This document shows, piece by piece, positions 1-5,173 of a stretch of DNA of 9,734 nucleotides. Origin of the DNA: Prolixibacteraceae bacterium (lineage in GTDB: Bacteria > Bacteroidota > Bacteroidia > Bacteroidales > Prolixibacteraceae); the NCBI GenBank assembly GCA_017998095.1, contig JAGODU010000150.1, positions 1-9,734 of the forward strand, read 5' to 3'. Each line of letters begins with the position of its first letter. Positions within the stretch are counted from its first letter, which is position 1. The translations under genes were made by a program, and so were the position numbers. Below the pieces are notes generated by a model. The model made no database searches, was not told where the DNA came from, and saw nothing but the letters and a program-made list of their open reading frames with translations.

Positions 1-31
1 GTTAATGTTCTTTGTTTTTGATGAAAATGTC

Positions 32-98
32 ACTGCTCAATTTAAACCGGAATAGACTGCTCACATTAAACCGGACAACAGTGCTCAATATCACCGGA
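32..98. repeat. Three tandem IS21-like terminal repeats
   Basis: Three related ~20-bp units start at 32, 56 and 80, a spacing of 24 bp. Each reads approximately (A)CTGCTCA, then an AT-rich stretch, then ACCGGA. Multiple short direct repeats ending in CCGGA are typical of the ends of IS21-family (istA/istB) elements in Bacteroidota, so this is probably an end or remnant of such an element lying mainly to the left. No transposase coding sequence can be recognised in the 31 bases to the left, and the exact terminus and target duplication cannot be placed. The family assignment rests on recalled resemblance, not a search. Confidence 0.55.
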
Positions 99-115
99 TT
101 TTACATTATGGGAAA

Positions 116-148
116 GCATTTCATCCCGCTTTTCACGGGATGAAATGC
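116..148. terminator. Perfect 13-bp hairpin upstream of fluoride operon
   Basis: The arms GCATTTCATCCCG (116-128) and CGGGATGAAATGC (136-148) are perfectly complementary around a 7-base loop, CTTTTCA. There is no good T-tract on either side, so an intrinsic terminator is possible but not typical. It lies between the IS-like repeats and the promoter whose TTG starts three bases after the stem. It may insulate the operon from upstream transcription or be part of a mobile-element border. Confidence 0.45.
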
Positions 149-150
149 GC

Positions 151-182
151 TTGGCTACTTTAATTTAAAATTCTTACATTTG
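151..182 (+). promoter_or_regulatory. Bacteroidota-type promoter of the fluoride operon
   Basis: TTG at 151-153 and TACATTTG at 175-182 are separated by 21 bp. They match the Bacteroidota sigma-ABfr consensus of a -33 TTG and a -7 TAnnTTTG. Transcription would start a few bases downstream, near 188-190, exactly where the fluoride aptamer begins. That agreement supports both calls. Confidence 0.75.
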
Positions 183-188
183 TCCTTT

Positions 189-232
189 GGCGATGGAGTT
201 CGCCATTAACTGCTGAGGCTGATAACTCCTAC
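189..232 (+). promoter_or_regulatory. Fluoride riboswitch aptamer (crcB motif)
   Basis: The segment matches the conserved fluoride (crcB) aptamer. Stem P1 is GGCGA (189-193) with TCGCC (200-204). The P1 loop carries GGAGT (195-199), complementary to ACTCC (225-229), which gives the defining pseudoknot. AACTGC (208-213) and GCTGATAACTCCTAC (218-232) match the conserved joining segments around a very short second stem (G212-C219, C213-G218, loop TGAG). The known ligand is the fluoride ion, bound through Mg2+. It starts at the predicted transcription start and lies directly upstream of an antiporter/enolase gene set, the kind of genes this riboswitch class is known to control. Confidence 0.93.
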
Positions 233-258
233 TAATTTATATTAATAGGAGATTTTTT
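226..258 (+). promoter_or_regulatory. Riboswitch expression platform: RBS-sequestering, terminator-like hairpin
   Basis: CTCCTA (226-231) pairs with TAGGAG (246-251), extended after one mismatch by TAAT (233-236) with ATTA (241-244) around the loop TTAT. The 3' arm contains the Shine-Dalgarno-like AGGAG, seven bases before the ATG at 259. The 5' arm overlaps ACTCC, the pseudoknot strand of the aptamer, so the two structures are mutually exclusive. T253-T258 directly follow the stem, so the hairpin may also terminate transcription. Either way the design predicts an ON switch: fluoride stabilises the pseudoknot and frees the start region. Confidence 0.8.
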
Positions 259-1455
259 ATGTTAACCATTTACTTAGTAGCAGCCTTCTGGTTCTTATCC
301 GCACTCATTTCTACAATCATAGCGAACCGTCTGAAAATCTCAAATGCACTGATGGAAATAATCATTGGTGCAATTATTGGCTTTATCGCTTTTAAAATTG
401 GTTTTACCAACCAATTGGCACTTGATGCTGACTGGTTGAAATTCATTGCAGGAGTCGCTGCAATAATGCTTACATTCCTTGCAGGGTCAGAACTTAATCC
501 AGATTCATTAAAATCAAAATTTAAAGAAATCACTATTGTTGGTCTGATTGGTTTCTTTGCCCCTTTTATTGGCGCAACACTAATAGCATATTTTATTTTA
601 CACTGGGGACTTCAATCCAGTTTGCTTACAGGTATTGCTCTTTCAACAACATCAATGGCTGTTGTTTATGCTGTCATGATTGAGTATGGTTTTAATAAAA
701 CATCATTCGGGAAAAGCATCTTGGGTGCATGTTTCGTAAATGACTTGGGGACAGTAATAGGTCTGGGATTAATATTTGCACCATTTACTTATAAAACACT
801 GATATTTATTGCTGTAACGGTTTTATTGATTTTCATTCTGCCATCTATAACCAATTTTCTGATAAAGCACTTCGCATACAAAACTGCTGCAATACGTACA
901 AAATGGATACTTTTTATTCTGTTATCTATGGGTGTACTGGCTATGTGGTCTGGCAGTGAACCAGTTTTACCTGCATACATTATCGGAATGATACTGGCGA
1001 AAACCATTGAGAAGGATAACTTCTTCGTTAGGAGATTGCGTACCATGACTATTGGTTTTCTGACACCAATTTATTTCTTACGGGCAGGAGCGTTAGTATC
1101 CCTGCCAGCAATATTTGGAGCATTTCTGGTGTTTATTCTGCTCTTTGGTGGTAAAATTTTGTTTAAAATTTTCGGACTCTTTCCTGTTATTAGCAGATTT
1201 AAGAAGCATCGAAAAGAAAAATGGTATTATACGTTATTGATGTCTACTGGTCTGACATTTGGAACAATATCGGCATTATATGGTCTTACAAACAACATTA
1301 TCAGTACAGAGCAATATTCTATAATTGTCGGTGTTGTAATTGCAAGTGCTGTTATACCGACTCTAATTGCCAACAAGTTTTTCCTGCCTGAGCACTTGCT
1401 TGAAGAGCCAGTGCTTGATGACCAGTTACCTGATATTTTAAAAGAGAAGAAATAA
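259..1455 (+). CDS. Cation/proton antiporter, CPA superfamily (Na_H_Exchanger)
   Basis: This is a 398-residue integral membrane protein with roughly 11-12 hydrophobic segments, a usual size for the membrane core of a CPA (Kef/NhaP-like) antiporter. Family-like marks are FLAGSELNPD (about 74-82), the discontinuous-helix segment ALSTTSMAVVY (127-137) and the ion-binding pair N161-D162 in ACFVNDLGT. An Asn-Asp pair is usual for electroneutral CPA1-type exchangers, an Asp-Asp pair for electrogenic CPA2 ones. The 34-residue tail is charged and has no RCK/TrkA nucleotide-binding domain. The start at 259 follows AGGAG with good spacing inside the riboswitch platform. Antiporters of this kind are known partners of fluoride riboswitches. 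Whether this one moves Na+, K+ or fluoride-linked protons cannot be told from sequence. Confidence 0.88.
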   Translation: MLTIYLVAAFWFLSALISTIIANRLKISNALMEIIIGAIIGFIAFKIGFTNQLALDADWLKFIAGVAAIMLTFLAGSELNPDSLKSKFKEITIVGLIGFFAPFIGATLIAYFILHWGLQSSLLTGIALSTTSMAVVYAVMIEYGFNKTSFGKSILGACFVNDLGTVIGLGLIFAPFTYKTLIFIAVTVLLIFILPSITNFLIKHFAYKTAAIRTKWILFILLSMGVLAMWSGSEPVLPAYIIGMILAKTIEKDNFFVRRLRTMTIGFLTPIYFLRAGALVSLPAIFGAFLVFILLFGGKILFKIFGLFPVISRFKKHRKEKWYYTLLMSTGLTFGTISALYGLTNNIISTEQYSIIVGVVIASAVIPTLIANKFFLPEHLLEEPVLDDQLPDILKEKK

Positions 1456-1505
1456 GATATATTTTTTTAATAACTTTATATACAGCAATTTCAGACTTAA
1501 AATGA

Positions 1506-1916
1506 ATGAATAAAAAGATACACTTATCGGAAAATCATACACGGTCACTATCTTCAAGTTTGATTGTTGTTGAGAAATCTTTGTTAGAACTTGAAGACAT
1601 GTTGCTGAAGCAAAGTAATTCATGCTGTAATGTGTTGCTAAAAGATGTTGATGACGTAACGATTGAATCCAATATTTCCGCAATTAAAGAGGCAAAGGGT
1701 TATATCTGCGAACTGGCAGATAAATATGGTACTTCAAAAGAAAATTTGAGCCTTCAAAGGGTCATAAATGCGAAACGTACTAAAATATGGGAAATACTGA
1801 CTGACACTTTATCACGGAAAATAAAAGGTTACGGAACGTTTCCGAAGAAATATTCCGAAGAATATGATGCGGATATTAATAAACTGATTGAAATAACAAA
1901 CAGGATAAATTGCTAA
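1506..1916 (+). CDS. Uncharacterised 136-aa helical protein in fluoride operon
   Basis: I do not recognise a named family. The protein is short, charged and soluble-looking, with no signal peptide or membrane segment. It appears to consist of about four helices (roughly 13-36, 55-75, 83-105 and 118-134). Visible marks are an N-terminal LSENHTRSLSSSL (7-19), adjacent Cys40-Cys41, Trp95, and a basic KIKGYG (105-110). The gene sits 50 bp after the antiporter and 18 bp before the enolase, so it is almost certainly co-transcribed under the fluoride riboswitch. The start at 1506 is chosen because the in-frame alternative four bases upstream runs into a stop at once. There is no Shine-Dalgarno sequence. 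A role in fluoride tolerance is inferred only from position; it could be an accessory of the antiporter or enolase, or a sensor. Confidence 0.8.
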   Translation: MNKKIHLSENHTRSLSSSLIVVEKSLLELEDMLLKQSNSCCNVLLKDVDDVTIESNISAIKEAKGYICELADKYGTSKENLSLQRVINAKRTKIWEILTDTLSRKIKGYGTFPKKYSEEYDADINKLIEITNRINC

Positions 1917-1934
1917 TCACTTAAATTCATTACA

Positions 1935-3215
1935 ATGGAAATTATTAATGTAAATGCATTGGAAATACTTGACTCTCGTGGAAATCCTACGGTAGAAGTC
2001 AATTTAACACTTGAGGACGGAACTGAAGCCAGAGCAGCAGTACCAAGCGGTGCTTCGACTGGAGAGCGTGAAGCATGCGAACTTCGTGACGGTGACAAGA
2101 AACGATATCTTGGGAAAGGAGTCCTGAAAGCCGTTGAAAACGTTAACAAAATCATTGCAAAAGATATTGTCGGGAAGTGTTTTGTCAGCCAGCGTGAACT
2201 GGACTATTCAATGATTGCCTTGGATGGGACTCCCAATAAAGCAAAACTTGGTGCAAATGCTATCCTCGGTGTCTCAATGGCGTATGCTCGTGCTGAAGCC
2301 ATAAGTTCTGGTGTACCACTTTACCAGTATCTGGGTGGTAGCAATGCACATCTGCTTCCTGTACCTTGCATGAATATCATCAATGGTGGAAAACATGCAG
2401 ATAATAATGTCGATTTTCAGGAATTCATGATTGCTCCACATGGCGCACCATCATTTACAGAGGCTATCCGTATGGGAGCAGAAGTATTCCATACATTGAA
2501 GTCAGTACTGAAGGGCAAAGGATACAGTACTGGTGTAGGTGATGAAGGTGGTTTTGCCCCAGACCTGAAATCTAACGATGAAGCCGTTGAAGTGATTCTT
2601 GAAGCCATTACAAAGGCTGGATATAAGGCAGGTGATGAAGTGAGCATTTGCCTTGACCCTGCTGCCAGCGAACTGTGGGAAGAAGGCAAATACAAACTTT
2701 TCAAGAGCACAGGTAAATTCCTGACCAGTGATGAAATGGTTAAACTCTGGGAAAATTGGGTGAAACAATACCCGATTGTTTTAATTGAAGATGGATTGGC
2801 AGAAAATGACTGGAATGGTTGGGCAAATATGACCAAGATACTTGGCAAGAAGATTGAAATTGTTGGTGATGATATTTTCTGTACAAATAAAGCAATCTTG
2901 ACTGAAGGCATTCAGAAAGGAGTTGCCAATTCAATACTTATTAAATTGAATCAGATTGGAACAGTTACGGAAACACTTGAAACTATTGAACTGGCATATA
3001 AAAATTCCTATAACTGCTTTGTTTCGCATCGTAGCGGAGAAACCGTTGACAGTTTCATTTCAGACCTAACCGTTGCTGTTAATGCTGGTCACCTGAAGAC
3101 AGGAAGCGGGTGCAGGGGAGAACGCATTGAAAAATTCAATCAACTAATGCGTATTGAACATGCATTTGGAAGTGCTTCGAGATTTGCTGGGAAAAAGGCA
3201 TTTAAGAATGCATGA
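1935..3215 (+). CDS. eno: Enolase (phosphopyruvate hydratase)
   Basis: This is a full-length 426-residue enolase. It interconverts 2-phosphoglycerate and phosphoenolpyruvate in glycolysis and needs Mg2+. Conserved elements in order: [11 protein letters not shown] (12-22), the mobile loop GAST (39-42), GGKHADN with H154, QEF with E163, GDEGGFAP with E204, LDPAASE with metal ligand D241, IEDGLAE with E285, GDD with D312/D313, IKLNQIGT with catalytic K337, SHRSGET (364-370) and KTGS with K388. All catalytic and metal residues are therefore present. Less usual are V371 where SHRSGETED normally has Glu, and CRGER where CRSER is common. Fluoride with phosphate is a classic enolase inhibitor, and enolase genes are known downstream of fluoride riboswitches. 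This is probably an extra, fluoride-induced copy; the housekeeping copy is not in the window. Confidence 0.97.
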   Translation: MEIINVNALEILDSRGNPTVEVNLTLEDGTEARAAVPSGASTGEREACELRDGDKKRYLGKGVLKAVENVNKIIAKDIVGKCFVSQRELDYSMIALDGTPNKAKLGANAILGVSMAYARAEAISSGVPLYQYLGGSNAHLLPVPCMNIINGGKHADNNVDFQEFMIAPHGAPSFTEAIRMGAEVFHTLKSVLKGKGYSTGVGDEGGFAPDLKSNDEAVEVILEAITKAGYKAGDEVSICLDPAASELWEEGKYKLFKSTGKFLTSDEMVKLWENWVKQYPIVLIEDGLAENDWNGWANMTKILGKKIEIVGDDIFCTNKAILTEGIQKGVANSILIKLNQIGTVTETLETIELAYKNSYNCFVSHRSGETVDSFISDLTVAVNAGHLKTGSGCRGERIEKFNQLMRIEHAFGSASRFAGKKAFKNA

Positions 3216-3242
3216 CAATTATTTTTGATGAAAAATTAAAAC

Positions 3243-3959
3243 ATGGAATTTGTTTTAATTTTCATTATCGCTTTTATTGCTGCAACAATATCAGGGGCAG
3301 CAGGTTTTGGCGGTGCTCTTTTGTTATTGCCAGTCCTGACGAGCATTGTCGGAATTAAAGCCGCAGTCCCGATTTTAACAATTGCACAGATATTTGGGAA
3401 TGCCTCACGGGTATGGTTTGGAAGGAAAGAATTACTATGGAAACCGATTGTTTATTTTATTGTTGCAGCAATACCCTTCTCGTTTGCTGGAAGTTACCTG
3501 TTCACAGACATTGACAGTAAAAAAATAAAAATCGGTATTGGTATTTTCCTGATATTGATTGTATTATATCGCAGATTAAAAATCAAAAGAATTTCATTTG
3601 GTTACAGGGGAATGTTGATTGGTGGTGGTTTGACAGGATTCCTATCAGGTCTTGCGGGAAGTGCAGGACCGCTTGGTGCTGCTTTTTTTCTTGGTCTTAA
3701 TCTTTCTGCTATAGCATATGTGGCAAGTGAAGCCTTTACAGCACTAACCATGCATCTTACAAAAACAGTGGTCTATGGCAGATATTCCCTTATTGGATTA
3801 GCAGAACTATATTATGGATTCTTCATTGGTGTAGCAATGATTCTGGGTAGTTGGGCAGGGAAACGAATAATTCAAAAGTTATCAAAAACCACTTTTATAA
3901 TTGTTGTTGAGATTCTGCTTGTAATTTCTGGAATTCAACTGGTCTGGTCTTCTTTTTAA
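3243..3959 (+). CDS. TauE/SafE-family permease (putative anion exporter)
   Basis: This 238-residue, almost wholly hydrophobic protein has about seven to eight membrane segments, usual for the TauE/SafE (sulfite exporter) family. It shows the family's two-fold repeat: Gly-rich GAAGFGGALLLLP at 18-30 in the first half and GLAGSAGPLGAAFF at 136-149 in the second. Characterised or proposed family members move small anions such as sulfite, sulfoacetate or other organosulfur compounds. It begins 27 bp after the enolase stop with no promoter or Shine-Dalgarno visible, so it should belong to the same fluoride-induced transcript. Because no known fluoride channel is encoded here, an anion exporter in this position is a candidate for fluoride export, but that is inference. 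No clear terminator follows the gene. Confidence 0.85.
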   Translation: MEFVLIFIIAFIAATISGAAGFGGALLLLPVLTSIVGIKAAVPILTIAQIFGNASRVWFGRKELLWKPIVYFIVAAIPFSFAGSYLFTDIDSKKIKIGIGIFLILIVLYRRLKIKRISFGYRGMLIGGGLTGFLSGLAGSAGPLGAAFFLGLNLSAIAYVASEAFTALTMHLTKTVVYGRYSLIGLAELYYGFFIGVAMILGSWAGKRIIQKLSKTTFIIVVEILLVISGIQLVWSSF

Positions 3960-4016
3960 GTTTCACTTTCAGACTTTTTTAGTCGGACTCTACTGTAAGA
4001 AAAAAATAAAGTCTTA

Positions 4017-4049
4017 TTGAACATTCATTGAAAAATATTTTTACTTTTG
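4017..4049 (+). promoter_or_regulatory. Bacteroidota-type promoter for the corA-like gene
   Basis: TTG (4017-4019) and TACTTTTG (4042-4049) match the -33 and -7 elements with a 22-bp spacer, slightly long. The predicted start near 4055-4057 leaves about 115 nt of untranslated leader before the ATG at 4170. The CorA gene therefore seems to have its own transcript rather than depending only on read-through from the fluoride operon. Confidence 0.6.
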
Positions 4050-4055
4050 CGGCAA

Positions 4056-4160
4056 CCATAGCACAAATATTTATGGAAGCAGACCCTTATCATAGTAAAA
4101 TTAAAGTATTAACACTTCTGTAAGGGACTGTATGTTTCCTTACGGAGATTATTGTAAGGA
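4056..4160 (+). promoter_or_regulatory. Candidate structured leader RNA (RBS-sequestering switch)
   Basis: The leader holds several complementary segments. CCATA (4056-4060) pairs with TATGG (4072-4076). CCCTTA (4084-4089) pairs with TAAGGG (4121-4126). TCCTTAC (4137-4143) pairs with GTAAGGA (4154-4160), and this last arm contains most of the Shine-Dalgarno AAGGAG (4156-4161). GTAAGG at 4120-4125 can also pair with CCTTAC at 4138-4143, so an anti-sequestering fold competes with both other helices. There is no T-tract, so translational control is more likely than termination. It does not fit the fluoride motif, and I do not recognise it as a known Mg2+ riboswitch. Confidence 0.5.
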
Positions 4161-4169
4161 GACATCATC

Positions 4170-5099
4170 ATGATTAAAATCTTTAAAACATTTGGCGGTT
4201 ACGTTGAAATCAACGAACCACAGAAAGGTTGTTGGATAAATATTATTAATCCAACTGAAAGGGAAACAATTTCACTTACAGATGAATTTAAGTTGCCGTC
4301 AGACCTGATAAACGACATTCTTGACCAAGATGAAAGACCCCGTATCGAATTTGATGATGACTGGACTCTGATAATTCTTCGAATACCTGTTAAAATTGAA
4401 AACAACGGAGTTCCGTTCCATACAATTCCACTTGGAATTTTTATAACCAACGATTTTACTTTAACACTTTGTTTACAAGACAATGAAGTCCTGCCTTTCA
4501 GCCAACCCTCCCCCTTCAGAGACCAATACCAGCAGATAACTGATAGCATAAATTTTGTACTTCGGTTATTTCTGCGTTCTGGTAATTTATACCTGAAGTA
4601 TTTAAAACAAATCAATCAATCAACATCACTTATTGAGCAAGACCTTGAAAAATCAATAAAGAATAAAGAATTAAATAAATTGCTAAAAATGGAGAAATGT
4701 CTGGTGTATTTTATTACATCAATAAAATCCAATGACATAGTTCTGGCAAAACTTCGAAATTCAAAAAAGATTACGACAGAAATTAATGAAGACTTGTTAG
4801 AGGATGCTTTTATTGAAAACAAGCAGGCACTTGACATGGCTCAAATTTACTCAGATATACAGAGCGGGATGATGGACGCATTTGCTTCAGTTATTTCAAA
4901 CAATCTTAACGATGTAATGAAAAAACTAACCCTTATTTCAATAATATTAATGATACCAACTTTGATTGCGAGTGTTTTTGGCATGAATGTTCCGAATTTT
5001 ATGGAAAATTCTCTCTGGGCATTGCCAGCAATATTAATTGGTTCCATTTTGTTTTCTTCATTTGGGGTGCTTTTATTTAAAAAAAGGCAATGGTTTTAA
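4170..5099 (+). CDS. CorA-family divalent-cation (Mg2+/Co2+) transporter
   Basis: This 309-residue protein has the CorA architecture: a soluble alpha/beta N-terminal domain (about 1-120), a long helical stalk (about 120-250) and two C-terminal membrane helices (about 252-270 and 283-302). The signature GMN, here GMNVP, stands at 271-275 at the end of the first helix, followed by the short loop and a basic tail, KKRQWF. CorA proteins are pentameric channels of the inner membrane that take up Mg2+ and in some cases move Co2+, Ni2+ or Zn2+. The start has a strong, well-spaced AAGGAG, which is part of the leader hairpin. It lies 210 bp beyond the fluoride operon on the same strand. A link to fluoride, which binds and inhibits Mg enzymes, is plausible but inferred. 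Confidence 0.9.
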   Translation: MIKIFKTFGGYVEINEPQKGCWINIINPTERETISLTDEFKLPSDLINDILDQDERPRIEFDDDWTLIILRIPVKIENNGVPFHTIPLGIFITNDFTLTLCLQDNEVLPFSQPSPFRDQYQQITDSINFVLRLFLRSGNLYLKYLKQINQSTSLIEQDLEKSIKNKELNKLLKMEKCLVYFITSIKSNDIVLAKLRNSKKITTEINEDLLEDAFIENKQALDMAQIYSDIQSGMMDAFASVISNNLNDVMKKLTLISIILMIPTLIASVFGMNVPNFMENSLWALPAILIGSILFSSFGVLLFKKRQWF

Positions 5100-5173
5100 T
5101 AAAACCTACGAAATACCATTAATTCAAATCAAAAACAGCAAAGGTCAGTTCAAATAATCCTGCTGATATTCTT

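Noticed and set aside
32..98. Regular 24-bp spaced repeats as a CRISPR array
   Set aside because: Only three imperfect units with almost no spacer between them. The pattern fits IS21-type multiple terminal repeats better.
1438..1683. 81-codon minus-strand open frame over the antiporter end and the 136-aa gene
   Set aside because: Antisense to two genes of the operon, AT-rich, with no start signal. It is a shadow frame.
2417..2911. 164-codon antisense open frame inside enolase
   Set aside because: It is the opposite strand of a highly conserved coding region, and the translation is Ser/Pro-rich with no family resemblance.
15..3234. Shared 13-mer TTTTTGATGAAAA at 15-27 and 3222-3234
   Set aside because: Low-complexity AT-rich string in two unrelated settings. 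A chance match is likely, and no flanking similarity was seen.
3960..3990. Possible terminator after the TauE/SafE gene
   Set aside because: GACT/AGTC around a T-run (3972-3984) gives only four base pairs, too weak to call. Read-through into the corA leader remains possible.
4056..4160. A second fluoride riboswitch before the corA-like gene
   Set aside because: The conserved GGCGATG...CGCC and GCTGAT...CTCCTAC elements are absent. The leader has a different set of helices.
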